A DNA stretch of 64,000 nt from Utricularia gibba (lineage: Eukaryota; Streptophyta; Magnoliopsida; Lamiales; Lentibulariaceae), in assembly GCA_002189035.1 (NCBI GenBank), contig NEEC01000010.1, positions 1,488,001-1,552,000 on the forward strand. The letters run 5' to 3'. The number at the start of each line of letters is the position of its first letter. The first letter of the stretch is position 1. The notes under the pieces are model-generated. The model had not been told where the DNA came from, did not search any database, and saw only the letters and a program-made list of their open reading frames with translations. Below are positions 1 through 11,849 of this stretch, in pieces. Made by a program: the position numbers and the translations under genes.

Positions 1-735
1 GGCCTCGGCGCATTGAATCTGTTCGGTTGCCTCACTCTTGGTACCATGTTGAAGTACGATATGCTGCGGTTTGCTCTCTTGTTCATCAGAATGTTGCCTC
101 TTTTCTGATATGCCATTTTTGCTTGGAAGGCAAATGACTGTCGCCCCCAGCGGATTCGTGTCGTTTGTCGCCAGTATCTTCCCCTTGCTTCAGGTATGCA
201 TTTCATAGCATGATCCTTCATCGCTCCAGTTCGTTGAGTTTGTCAATTCTTCACCTCGCAGGTCTACGCTGGCTCCTTCTTCTTGATTCCACTGGTCCGG
301 TGGTTGTTTGTGCTAAACACAAACAATCAAATCGCGAAACGGAACACAACCAGGGAACAGTGTGCCAATGCACTTGAATCACCGGAACTTCCTCTCCGGC
401 GAAAGGTTACCATCCGATTACCTTGGACAATTGCTGCAATTTCATGCCCCTAGGTTACCGAAATCTCTATAAACTATCTTTTTCAGCTCCTGAGCGCGCG
501 AGACATGGCGCAGCGGACGTTTATCGGACAAGATAGAATCGTCTACAGCAGCGAAAGGGATCTGGTCGATCAAGACTACGACAGCAGGGACTGGGATCTG
601 AGATTCAAAGAGATCGAGAGATCGGACTGAGTCGATTCGTTGCAGAGCCACATGGAAACGGCTGCTGCTGCCGCTGCCGCCGCCGCCTTTCTCCTTGCTG
701 TAAATTGCTTGGCAAACGCCGTGGCTGGTGTCCAT
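1..735 (-). CDS. 5' part of an unidentified multi-exon protein gene (runs off the left edge)
   Basis: I do not recognise this gene. The first exon opens with ATG at 735 (residues MDTSHGVCQAIYSKEKGGGG), about 55 bp downstream of a TATA-like box at 790-797 on the same strand. It encodes a Gly/Ser-rich N-terminus and then a hydrophobic stretch (VPAVVVLIDQIPFAAV). A second coding block starts after a good acceptor (TTTGTGTTTAG, cut before 312) and stays open to the window edge, apart from one in-frame TGA at 192-190. Its composition (QPPDQWNQEEGASVDLRGEE, later NPLGATVICLPSKNG) looks coding. The donor of exon 1 is uncertain: GTTTAT or GTAACC, near 455-470. Either the TGA ends a short product or this is a recent pseudogene. 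The plus-strand 70-aa ORF over the same bases has no support. Confidence 0.4.
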
Positions 736-789
736 GTAAACTGTTTAAAAACAATACGCAACTCGTAGCCCTGCTTTAAAAATGAGTTC

Positions 790-797
790 TATAAATA
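790..797 (-). promoter_or_regulatory. TATA box of the leftmost minus-strand gene
   Basis: Read on the minus strand this is TATTTATA, 55-60 bp upstream of the ATG at 735. The placement suits a short 5' UTR, and no better TATA is seen nearby. Confidence 0.4.
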
Positions 798-849
798 CCG
801 GGAACGGGCAAAGCCAGCTTCTGGTTTCATGGGCCCACCGCCGACCTCA

Positions 850-1710
850 GAATACCGAACCGGCTCAGTTTTTATAATTAAAATAATTTACTTTTTATTT
901 TTCGAAATGTAGAATATAAAATTTCCATTTTAAAAAATAATATATACATATATAATGAATTATTATTTTTATTCTATTATTATAAGATTTCGAATAATGG
1001 AAATCAAAATTTTTATCATTTTATGTATTATTATAAATTAATTTTTATTTCTAAATTTAAGAAATATCAACTTATTTTATTTTATCATTCTCGTTCTAAT
1101 TTTCGATTGGAACCTCGTGACCTCGATCCATCATATCGGATTTGATTCTGCTGCTGCTGTTGGTTGCTCTTCCTTCCTGGTGAGTTCGAGTTCCCGACTC
1201 GGGGTATTTGCGCCAAGCATTTCTTATTTTTTTTATTTAATTTTCGGCCTGTTATTCTGGTTGGCGATGAATCGATAGCTAGGATTTCGGAGGGGTAAGT
1301 TGGTTTTTTTTTTTTTTTTTTTTGGTTTCTTAGTTTGAGTGGGGTTGGGGAGTACATGGTTGCATGAACAAAATTTTCCGCTTGGAAACCCGTCTTCTTA
1401 GTGGTATTTTCCTGGTTATTTCAAAGTAAAGAACAATCTTTAACTCTGAGAGCTTCAAATATGCTGTTCGTCGAGAGTTTTGATGTGGTTGGTTTATAAA
1501 CGTGTAAGTTGAACTTTCTCATGGATGTCCAAAACGTTTATTGAGCAACACCGTTCACTTTTTTTTTGAATTTCCCTGAACAAGAGTATGCCTGAGGTGA
1601 AGAAGACAAGCGGGGTGCGGGGTGATGTACTCAGATGGGTGGAATTGATTGAGCATGGAGACAAAAAGTCTTAATCTAGTTATATTTTCATTGCAGGTGA
1701 GCTTGATCAC
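850..1710. other. AT-rich spacer and possible 5' UTR exon/intron of the 1714 ORF
   Basis: Bases 860-1080 are AT-rich with nothing recognisable. From about 1085 base composition changes: a CTG-rich run at 1150-1165 and a good 5' splice site (CCTG/GTGAGTTCG near 1180). A poly-T run lies at 1303-1323. A 3' splice site (TTTTCATTGCAG) ends at 1696. Together these could be a non-coding first exon and intron in front of the small ORF at 1714. Confidence 0.3.
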
Positions 1711-1713
1711 ACG

Positions 1714-1872
1714 ATGGAAAACGCAAATGTGAGCCCCTATGGCTTCTTTTCAGAATACCCATCAAAAGAATCGATCCATTTATGGCCTTTGTCATCGAAG
1801 AAAAGAAATATCCAAGGATTTGTACGAGTGCTGGTTGGGTCAGGGTCATGCCGATCGCAGTTTGAACACTAA
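1714..1872 (+). CDS. possible small protein (52 aa), function unknown
   Basis: The ORF starts MENANVSPYGFFSEYPSKES and ends RSQFEH, with the stop at 1870-1872. It sits just behind a good 3' splice site at 1696 and is followed by a donor-like AAAAAG/GTAAGCC at 1881. That is the arrangement of an internal exon carrying a short ORF behind an intron-containing 5' UTR. An overlapping 136-aa ORF in another frame (1739-2149) ends in a Cys-rich FHCGCGGCACKRR and is an alternative reading. I cannot assign a family to either, and only one frame can be right. Confidence 0.28.
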   Translation: MENANVSPYGFFSEYPSKESIHLWPLSSKKRNIQGFVRVLVGSGSCRSQFEH

Positions 1873-2435
1873 ATGGAAAAAGGTAAGCCAGCTATTACCT
1901 GTTGTCGTTGAAGCGACAGGAAAGATTCATTGTGAAGCACTAGTCCACACATCTCACTGTTACCTGTTGTACGGCAGTCAAGTTATGGAAGGCTCAGCTG
2001 CAGTCTCGAGATCACAATTCCCAAACATGTGCTTGTCCAGCCCCAAAGCTTTTCCGACGGGAGTGGAGTGCTTCCACTGCGGATGCGGTGGCTGTGCATG
2101 CAAGCGGCGACTAACTGTTCTGGATTTGGATTGTCAGATGCTTTCCTGACTACAGGGAATTGGAGTAGGCGTTGTCTATTGCTGCAGTGTCCTTGTGGCT
2201 CTGTATCAGCAGCATCTGCAATCTGCATGCTGCAGCAGCCGCCATGGCCTTGCCGGTGAATTGAGTTTGCGATTGACGGGGTTTAAAGTGAAGAAGAAAC
2301 TGCTCACTTGAATAGCTTAGTTAAGCACCTAATATGCCCGAACAATTAGTAACAAAGCATCCAAATGGGATTAACAGAAGGATCAACTAGTGGGCTTTGG
2401 CGAAGTCAAATGAGGTTTGGTCGTGTTATTAGGAG

Positions 2436-4194
2436 TCACTGATCGTCCGCCGGCATCGGAATGTTGATGTCCGGCGACTGGCGGCGGATAACCGAAAGCG
2501 GCGGCCCAGAACCGTTCCAGTCAGTAGAAGTGGGGTTAGGCAAATCCCTGGCGCTCGACATGTGATTGCCTAGTCCGACATTATGAATGCTGCTGCCGCC
2601 GCTTTCCGGGGGTGCTTGTGATATCGGTGTTGCAGGTGTAACCGCCGTCATGGGTCGAGGGGCTCCCGGAGATACTCCCGGCTCGATGGGCGCCTTGCGT
2701 TTAGGAGAAATCTTCAAACCATTTGGGACGAAGCTTCCAACCACAATCTAGGACCACACAGCACATCCTATCGTAAGAAGGAACCTACATGAAACATAAC
2801 AATGCCGGAGTTCTTGCCTGAATGGGGCTGGCTGCTGTCAGCATTCCGGCTACTCCACCTCCGATCACACGACCATCCGGGCTAGCTAACGAGACGCTTA
2901 ATCCTCCGGAACGGCTCTTGATTCCACCGTTTTCCGAAACCGTGTATGACCCGGTTAAAGTCAAGATCTCAAACCTACCCTGCATTCATCAAGTTTGTTT
3001 CACTTTCATCAGTTTTTGAACGTTTTGCGAGGTGATATGGGAATAGCAGAGACCTCATATGTCAATAGACCACCGGACGAGCCCGGCTGCCGGAGGGTAA
3101 CATTCGACACCGGTCCGTTGGCCGAGAGAACACAGATCCCTTCATGCCCTCTCTGAGCAAAGGTCAGTATCTTACCCGCAACATCCTGCAACCAAACCTC
3201 AAAAACAGTACATTAGCACGGTGTACTTAGCAGCCAGGAGTAAGAGAATCCGCAACTGGACAAGTGTAAAAGGCACGGGAGATCCAGATGTTCCCAAACA
3301 TAAACATTTCTTACTAACGAACTGAACAGTGCTGCACATCACTACAGAAACTACTCTAAAGTTCTGATTTTTATTTACCTCCCCTGCTTCTACAGTGACC
3401 ACATGTGGAGTAAATTCCCCTCCTGCTGTGTTTACGAACAGATCCCCTGCAGAAACAGCAAAACGTAAGACAAATCCGTAAGGGAAACGGGGCGAGATTT
3501 AAAAGGGTGAAGTCAAAATCCCAGAAGATTACAAAAACTGAAGTAAATTGTAAGTTCCGATTCGACTGTAGAAATCAACCAGCGCCGTCAGATTTGGACA
3601 GCCGAGGCTTCAAGACAGAAGCTTGGGCCGAATTTTTGTTGGAAATGGGGAAGAAAAGAGAACTTTAACAGTAGATCTTTGGGTAAAAATGGGCGGTCTA
3701 TTCGCATGTGAGAAATGGGAGATGAACTTACCCAAAGAGGCAAGCACTTGCCAGTTGCCGGAGCCCGGGGGCCGACCACGGCCGCGTTTTGGGCCGGACG
3801 GAATCTCGTACGACGGCGGAGTCGAGAGAGTAAAGCCTGCCGGAAGAGTCGCGGGAGATGGTTTGATGTACGACGGATTAAGATTCCCATCGGCATCATA
3901 CTTTCTTGGTCTCCCTCGTTTCTTCTTCCCCCCTGACGAGTCCCCGTTTCCCCTGCCGCGACTCGCAGCTGAACCAACACCCACAACCCCGCCCAGAACT
4001 CCGCTACCCACCGGTACGGCAGGTAAGTTCGGCGCCGGCGCGGCGTTCATTTCCATGCTAATGTTCATGTTAAGCACTCCAGGAATGCCCGCGTCGCTCC
4101 GGCCGAAGGAATCTCCGCCGGTGGAAGGTGAATCCAACTCCGGGTTACCACTTAACGACCCAGAATCCGTGGTTTCTCTATCATCCACCTCCAT
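2436..4194 (-). CDS. AT-hook motif nuclear-localized (AHL) protein, two AT-hooks plus PPC domain
   Basis: AHL proteins bind AT-rich DNA in the nucleus and assemble through their PPC (DUF296) domains to tune transcription of growth and immunity genes. Exons (minus): 4194-3732, 3446-3379, 3185-3054, 2979-2818, 2747-2436; these join in frame to 378 aa. The start is MEVDDRETTDSG, because residues upstream of it lack family resemblance. Hook 1 is KKKRGRPRKY (about residues 90-100) and hook 2 is PKRGRGRPPGSGNWQ just before the PPC domain, so this is the intron-containing, two-hook (type II) class. The PPC domain runs from DLFVNTAGGEFTPH through GGVAGMLTAASPIQ and IVVGSFVPNG. The tail is Pro/Ser-rich. 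The last intron uses a GC donor (ATTCAG/GCAAGA at 2817-2816); reading through it would end the protein ten residues later. Confidence 0.93.
2748..2817 (-). other. GC-AG intron of the AHL gene
   Basis: The donor is CAG/GCAAGA and the acceptor is CCTAG. Phase 0 on both sides joins ..AASPIQ to IVVGSFVPNG, which is the conserved AHL sequence. No in-phase GT donor is available. Length 70 bp. Confidence 0.85.
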
Positions 4195-4299
4195 GATTTC
4201 TTCAAATTTTGGGAACCAAAAAATTTGACCAAGCACACAACAACGATTTCGGCTTTTGGCGCCTTCACTGGAAACCTTGTAATGCGAAATGTTCACGGC

Positions 4300-7200
4300 A
4301 TTGAGCTTGAGTTCCCTCCAATCTCCATTAATGGAGTTTAGAAAAAGGAACAGCGAGAGAAAAAATAATTAAAAAAGGACGAAAACGCAAAAGAGGACGG
4401 ATTTCAATATTCCTTTTTTATTACTGGCAAAATATTAATAATAAATATTCCAACTTTATTTTAAATGCGGTGACAATTAATTATTCATTTTATTTTCATT
4501 TATTGCCAAATAATTCAACTAATTTGCGTCCAAATACAAAGATCACCATTACAGAATTCAAAATATTATTAAAAATATTTAAAAATTAATTAGCAGTTCC
4601 CCATAGCACCTAATTTTCCTTTTAAAACGAATTAGTGTCCTTTTTCCTTCAAATATTCTCTCTATCTTTTTTTTTTCAAAAGCTGATGAGTTTATTTAAA
4701 AATTGGTTACAACTTGCTATTCACCTTTCACCTTGAACCACCTTTTTGTATCTCTTTTTTGGTCACAAATTACACTTATTTTATTTGCATAATTAAAAAA
4801 GTACATGAGGTTTCGCTTGAAATTTATTTTATGTAGAATTGTGTATTAAAAATGTGTATTTTTTATTTATTAATGAATTTAAATGGAACCCGATATAATG
4901 ATTTGAAACGTATTCAATAATATTTAATTTTATTTTTAATTAATTAAAAAGATTGGACTGGTTGGTGTATCAAATGAGTATCCGCGTGATGAAATGCGGG
5001 AGATCTGCACACCTGGTTCGGAATGTGGTTATGGGTGCAACCTTATGGGACCATGTGGTGACCAAAATGTGACGTGTGTTTTATAGTATATTTTTAATTC
5101 ATAATATATTTAAATAAATATGATTATAGTTAAAAACTACGAATAATATATATATATATATGATGAATAAGTATTTAATATGTTGCTCTGCTCTATTAGA
5201 TATATTTATAATATTTTTTTTAAAAAAACCGATATTCATTTAATTAAAAAAACTCATATGAATTAAGAATGTATTTGGTAAAAAATATAAAGATGAATAA
5301 TAAAATTGGAAAAAGAAAACATGATGTTTGATAAATAGGATAAATTATATTTTTATAAATATGAGATAAAAAGTTAAGTTTTGGTATAAAATTATCATGT
5401 AACATATATCTTTTTTATATACTTATTTTATTTTTGATATAGTTTATCCATGTATTAAATGCATTCTAATAGTTTTAATAATATGGACAACAATGTTATA
5501 TAATTATCTTACAAATCATATGCAAAAGCAAACATGATTTTTGATAGGCATACATTTAAAGTCGAAAACAAATCTATCAAACATAACTTTGGTTGTATTT
5601 ACGTTCCATCCAACTGATTCCAAATAAAGTTTCATCTGATTAGGTTCGATCATTCGACTCCAACTGAATTTCCATGTCATTAGATTAAGAGTCTTGAACT
5701 TTAAATGAAATCTTTTGTCATTAGGCATCGAAAGCTTGAACAACAAACACTAGTTCTACATAACAAGTGACAACTTCACATTTTTAGAATATATTGGGTA
5801 TATAATTCAACCTTAAAAAAGTTTAAATTGAAATTATACGATTTTCTATAAAGAAGAATCGCTTTTAAATATTTTATTTTTTATGACAAAATTGTTTGTA
5901 AAATGCTTCTAAAAAAACGAAAATTGTTTCAAACATAATCTTAATATCGTTGCTTTTTTAATAGTATTAAAAAAAAAGAAAGAAACAACAAAACGGCGAC
6001 GTTTTGTGGTAAAGAAACAGAACATTCAACTTTTGTTACATTGCTTTATTATTACACAGAATAATGCCTGGATAACATTTTTTGACAAAATAATTGCCTA
6101 CTAATACATTTTGAAGTAGACCTTAATGACTTTTATTTTATCTACTTTAAAGGGGAATATTTTTATTTGACTTTTTTCGGGGATATGGGAATATGAAAAA
6201 AGGTAAAAAAATTAAAAAAATCTAATAAACCTTTATTTTTTTTTTATATCTTAGTAGTTGGCCGATTAAAAAGGGAAATAATTAATTAAATAGCAATAAA
6301 GAGAATGGTGGCGTGGCAGTGCCAAGAATTAGTTGAGAAGGGAGGGTGAAATGGGCAATGCACCTTAAAAAGCGAGGGCAAAAGCGTGAAACCACAATCA
6401 ACATTATTATATCATTCATAATTATTATTTAATCATAGTAATTGGTTCCAAAGAGAACCTTCGTGAGGGCGCTTTTGATCAAAAGCACATGTTCCATACC
6501 ACGTTCAGTACGCTACTGTTACACCCTGCCCTAATTTTAAAATCCCACGCTTACTCTATTTTGGGGCATCATTATTTATCCTTTTTTAATATAAAAGAAA
6601 ATTAATAATTTTATTTCATAATTTTTAAAAAATAAAAAAAATGGAGTAGTGAGTTTGACTTGATCTCCTCGTGCTCAGCAAATAATAATGGAGAGATCAC
6701 GTGGTTATCGCTTTTGGGTTTCCTTTTTCTTTAACAAAATGCAAATAAAAATGAAAAGAATTGCTTTTTTTTTCTAGTACGGCACGATATTAAATGCAAC
6801 CCTTTCTTTCTTTTTTTTTTAATTGCATTTGCATTTCAAATTTCAAAATTCACCGAATAGGACAATCTTTTTTTACTGCTGTCGAACTGTTAAAAAACAT
6901 CGCATTTAAAGCGATGCTTTTTAACTCATGCATCTCTGTTTTTTTCCTGCTTTTTTTTTTCGAGAATAATGGCGCTGCATTATCCAACAGTTAATGATTT
7001 CCCAAAATTGTGCCTTGGAGCGCGTGAAAATACGAATATTAAAAAATATAGATGATCGTCTGGTTGTATAATTTAAATATATTATTAAATATTTAAATAA
7101 TATATGTGAATGGGATAAAGACATATGGATTCAACAAGTTGATAAATAAAAAATCAAATAAATAAATAAATTTGGGATACATAAATTTTACCTTGGAATA

Positions 7201-9350
7201 CGTGATTTCTATATTCTGAAATCGAGTAATATAATATTACCTATCATATATAAAATGTGATTTAGTTAAAGTTGATATAGATATGTTAAATTTTTAGATA
7301 TTATTTAATTATTGATATTAAAAATGAAATTAACTGATTTTAATTAAACGAAATAAGGATGCATTTTTTAATAAACTCACGTACACTAGATTAACGAATA
7401 CATGTATAATTCTAAATTTATTTAAACCTACCTACTAAATATCTTGTAATTTATAATATTATTTTTAACCTAACTACGATTATTTTAATCTGAACTCTTT
7501 AATCTCAAGGTCATTTGGATCAAAATTTTACATATAATATAACCATTTTTTCATGCATTTAAACTGTGGGCGCTTTTCTAAAACATCATTAATCTCACTA
7601 TGGCGTGTTGGATCAAATTACAAAAATAAAAAAAGGTTTTCTTTTTTTTTGAAATGGTACAGGGGTAATAAATATGGGGGATTGTGAAGATCGTGTTTAT
7701 AAATATAGAGTAAAGTGTTATTATTACGTGACGGGGTGCATAATGCAGGCAATCATTGAACCTAAACGTATAATGTCCTATGTGCTATTATGATTTTAAC
7801 AGCTAATGTTCGCAATTATCGTGGCATTTTATTTAACTTAAGGGGCACTTTTCATTATGCTACACTTCCTCTCTCAAATTAAAATGCTACAGTAACAGTA
7901 CCCCTCCCCTCCCTTTTTCTAGCTTTAAAGTGAAGTTTGGTTGAATTTGGAAGATGTGGGGCACCCGACCCGGCTGCCCTTATTTCGCAAAATTGGATTT
8001 TGGGTTAGTTACAGAATAATAATTTAATGTTTATCGAAATTGAGAATTAAAACATTATATTATCTTTTTGTTGGAGACAGGGACACGTGGTTTCAGTTTT
8101 TTGTTCGTCAGGGTGCATGCATATATATAAATATTTTTGATGAATAATGAAATGCTACTCCATTGTTGCGTATGGGACTGGCCGTGGTTGTACCGGACGC
8201 CCATATATATTATAATTTTGTTGTCCCTTGGAAACTATTTAAAAAAAAAGATAAAATTTAAATCTACTGCAGACTAAGTTCACGTGTTTTTCTTTTCTTG
8301 TTTTTTGGATTTTTAGTTTTATATTCGAAGCCAAGCCCGACCCGTCTATTATTATTAATTATATTATTATTAGTATTATTTAGGCTTCGGTTTGTGTTGG
8401 AGAGGTTGGGTGTGAAACCGCAGGCCCAATAAGGGTAAGGGGATGGTTCGGTCCATGTAGCGCTGGTGCAGGATGGACCCAACCACATTTATCATTTAAT
8501 TATGCCCATAAAATCAAATATATTATTTTTATTAAATAATGGCAATTAAACACATCATTTTCATAGATCTAGTAGATAAATTAATTTTTATTATGATCCA
8601 CATTTGAGTGTGAAGACATCGACGAGGAGGACTTCCTGTCCATGCGGCACGCTACGAAGAGGGCGGCCCCATGGTGAAGTGAAAAGAGTTTTTTTCAAAG
8701 CGCATCACACTTTTTTTCATATAAATAAAAAAAATCAAATTAATTGTCCTAATATTTCATGTAACCACCCATCATTTTTCATTTAATATATTCAATTCTT
8801 ATAGTTTTATGTTTTTTTCTTCCGAAAAAAAAGATCTCTGGAGTATTCATTTATTTAAACATATTTTTTATGTCCATTATTTAAATCATGATCAATTTAA
8901 CCTCCAATTGTATTCAATTATTTTATAAAAAATTAAAAAAATAGATTTATAAAATTATGTTTATTGTTAATATATTATAATTCATGGTAAATATAATTAG
9001 AAAATAATGAATTTAAATTCAATTGTTATAAAAAAAGTTTAATAAAAATTTATTGAATTGGTTTTTAAAACTATAATTGGAAAATCGAATTTGTCGGTTG
9101 GTCGTTGGTCTTTGCATGTAACATGTGAATTCATATTAAATCCAAGAATTGTTCTTATTATTAATATTTTGGATATTTCTATGGAAAATGATGACGTGGA
9201 TGCGATAGGATACGCATAGTCAGCCCCATCCTCGCTTATCTGGAAAGGGGTCTGCAGTGGTTCGCCGGTACGACAAGGAAAAATGCACGTACCGTGACCG
9301 GTAGTACAAAAATTATGATATTTTTTTTATTTAATAAATAAAAATAAATG
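4300..9350. other. 5-kb AT-rich intergenic region without a convincing gene
   Basis: The stretch is very AT-rich with many homopolymer and (TA)n runs (for example 5150-5162). No ORF with family resemblance was seen. A short GC-rich island at about 8604-8680 reads as coding in one frame (DIDEEDFLSMRHATKRAAPW) but has no start, stop or partner exons, so it may be a captured exon fragment. The minus ORF at 5516-5746 lacks any recognisable motif. Confidence 0.5.
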
Positions 9351-9357
9351 TTGGGTC

Positions 9358-9365
9358 TATATAAA
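9358..9365 (+). promoter_or_regulatory. TATA box of the F-box/PP2 gene
   Basis: TATATAAA lies about 190 bp upstream of the ATG at 9554. A TGACGTGG (bZIP-type ACGT core) lies further up at about 9192-9199. Known role: the ACGT core binds bZIP factors. Its use here is inferred from position only. Confidence 0.55.
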
Positions 9366-9553
9366 TGGAATGATCCCTTTCTTCAACGCGGAGAAGAAGA
9401 AAGAATAAAGAACGGTGGCAGAACGCGCAAGGCAGCACATGTTCTCCTCTTCACCACGCTTCTCGAGTCTTCCATGACGGCGTCGCTCAACCGCCTCTGC
9501 CGGAGGATTCCATTGTAGAAGGTATAGGGGCTGAGGGATACGTTTTCTTGTAT

Positions 9554-11171
9554 ATGGGGGCGTCATTTTCGAGTCTCACCGACGGCAGTTCTCAGAGCGC
9601 CGGGCCGGGTCTTGGGGATATTCCGGAAAGCTGTGTGGCTAGTGTGTTTCTTTATCTCACGCCGCCGGAGATATGCAACTTGGCGAGGCTGAATCGCGCC
9701 TTTCGCGGCGCGGCTTCCTCGGATACCGTTTGGGCTCCGAAGCTTCCGTCAAATTACCAAATCATTCTTCAACTCCTCCGGCATCTCGATACTGATGAGA
9801 ATCTCAGCAAGAAGGATGCGTTTATTAGGCTTTCGCGCCCTCTCCCCTTCCATGGCGACAAGGCATGTCTGATGAATCTTTGATAATGCTGGTTTAATTC
9901 GACTTATAAATACTTTTTCGGCATATTTTTCTGTGGTCCTTTCTCATATGTATTTCTTCTCAATTGAGCCTGATGCTTTCCGGAGCTGCACGTTGCATCT
10001 TTTACCCTGGCAATTGATTCCAAAGCAGTGATCTTTAATGCTGAAACCACTATGGATTTCGTTGAGAGTCCGCACTACCTTACTTGCCTGTCATATGAAC
10101 TAAGTTATAGAATTATTGTTGACTCCTATTACTGACGGGACATTCCTTATTCATTTTTTATTCTATCCATTCTCATCTTTTGGAATTTCCAAGTTAATTG
10201 AAGTGGTTGCTAAGTAGATTTTATGTTTCTAGGCTCTCTAAATATGTTCCGGTGCTGATGTAATGCGTGAATCTTTCCTTATGGAAACACATGCATTGTG
10301 GATAGTTTTAACTTTTTAAGAAAACTATATCGGGCTTAAAGTTTCTATTCTGAGGAAAATCAACCTGTGGGTTTCATGCCTGCTTTCCTAGATATCTTTT
10401 CTAAGTCTCTTTTGTGATGCAGCTGGTATGGCTCGATAAGTTCACTGGGAAAATTCATATGCTGGTATCGGCCAGGGCAATGGCGATAACCGGAATTGAT
10501 GACAGGAGATACTGGACATTTATTCCAACAGAAGAATCCAGGTTAGCTCATTTTTTGATATATTTTCCCTGTATGTTTCCATCTATGATTACAGGAACAT
10601 TCAAAAGTTGCGTTTTGGTAACTGGATTTCGCTTATCCAGGAAACTTCTTTTGGTATTTCATGTTTGAAGATTATCAACAGTACTGCAATGTGCTGAATC
10701 TCTGGGATGTTATGTGCTTGCAGATTTAATGAAGTAGCTTATTTGCAGCAAATATGGTGGTTTGAGGTTGAAGGTGGGGTGAGTTTCCCCTTTCCTCCGG
10801 GTATATACACAGTCTCCTTCAGGATTCACCTTGGTAGAACCTCCAAAAGATTAGGGCGCCATGTTACAAATTTTGAGCATACCCATGGTTGGGACATCAG
10901 GCCAGCGAAATTCGAAATGTCGACATCAAATGGCCAGCAAGCATCCATGGAATGCTTCGTAGATGACCCTCAACCAGAGGGCTCCAATGGAAATCACAGA
11001 CATGGATGCTGGACAGAATACAAAGTAGGTGAATTTATAGTTTCTGAATCAGACCTTGAAACCCAAGTCAGATTTTCCATGAAACAAATCGACTGCACGC
11101 ATTCTAAAGGGGGGCTGTGCGTGGATGCCGTTTCAATCACCCCTCAGGAGCACAGAAAAGGTGGAATTTAG
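9554..11171 (+). CDS. F-box protein of the PP2-A13 type (F-box plus phloem-protein-2 lectin domain)
   Basis: This is a substrate receptor of SCF ubiquitin ligases, with a PP2/Nictaba-like carbohydrate-binding domain. Exons 9554-9862, 10423-10541 and 10724-11171 join in frame to 291 aa. The start is ATG 9554 ([11 protein letters not shown]); the residues upstream of it are not ATG-initiated. The F-box covers about residues 22-67 ([20 protein letters not shown], then [22 protein letters not shown]). The PP2 part carries [40 protein letters not shown] and [13 protein letters not shown], all hallmarks of this subfamily. Intron 1 uses a GC donor (GACAAG/GCATGT). A broken copy of the exon 2 to 3'-flank segment lies at 21.4-22.8 kb. 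Confidence 0.93.
9863..10422 (+). other. GC-AG intron of the F-box/PP2 gene
   Basis: The donor is AAG/GCATGT and the acceptor is GATGCAG/CTGG. Phase 0 joins ..FHGDK to [10 protein letters not shown], as in PP2-A13 relatives. The only nearby GT (phase 1) would shift the frame of exon 2, so the GC donor is required by reading frame. Confidence 0.8.
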
Positions 11172-11830
11172 AAGCCCCATTGGTATGCTCCTTTTTCTTT
11201 GTACTGTAGGTACCATCCATGTAATTGGTCTATAATCTTGTAACTGATGCGGTAGGTTAGGTTCTTATACTACACTCGAGAAGATTAATGTCTGCCTGCT
11301 TCTTCATTGATTTTTTTTTTCTTTTTGCGGGTAAAACTGTAACCACAAGTATACTTGTCGAAATATCCACAGTGGAAGCAGATGAAGATACTTGTAATTG
11401 ATTCAGTTGGATGCTTGAGCTGCTTTTTTTTGGATGCTTGAGCTGCTTTCTAATGCATTCTTCAGCTATGGATCAGTTGACTGTTGTCGACTGCGTGCAG
11501 TCATTTCTCACCCGTCTTATGAGGAGGGAGCACCGCGGTTGCTTAATGCATTTCCTGTGTAGGCGAAGCTGCTCTCCAGGGAATGCAGTTGAACCATGCC
11601 CACTTCACCTGTTGGCCTGGCTGCTGTAGCAAGTAGCGTTAGTGGGCTTATAAACCGAGTTGGGCCTGACAGATCCGCACAGCACGCAATACTATTTTCA
11701 GCCCAAAACTCACCCCTTTGATTTTCTGAAAAAACTAGTTAGATTTTAGGGTTTGACCGTACCGTCGAGTGTAGTAGCATCAAATGTATTCATGACTAGG
11801 GTTCATAGTATTTTGTGTGTTGATGAAAAT
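11172..11830 (+). other. 3' UTR and downstream flank of the F-box/PP2 gene (duplicated elsewhere)
   Basis: No further coding sequence was seen. The segment is reproduced, with changes, at 21549-21902 and 22470-22760. It includes the recognisable stretch with GTAGCGTTAGTGGGCTTAT near 11636. The short ORFs here (for example 11411-11629) are not conserved in frame between the two copies, so I treat it as non-coding. Confidence 0.6.
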
Positions 11831-11849
11831 TGATTTTTTTGATCGGTTC

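Noticed and set aside
1085-1357. 90-aa minus-strand ORF with poly-Lys and poly-Gln
   Set aside because: It is made of a poly-T tract and a CTG run on the other strand; low complexity and no motif.
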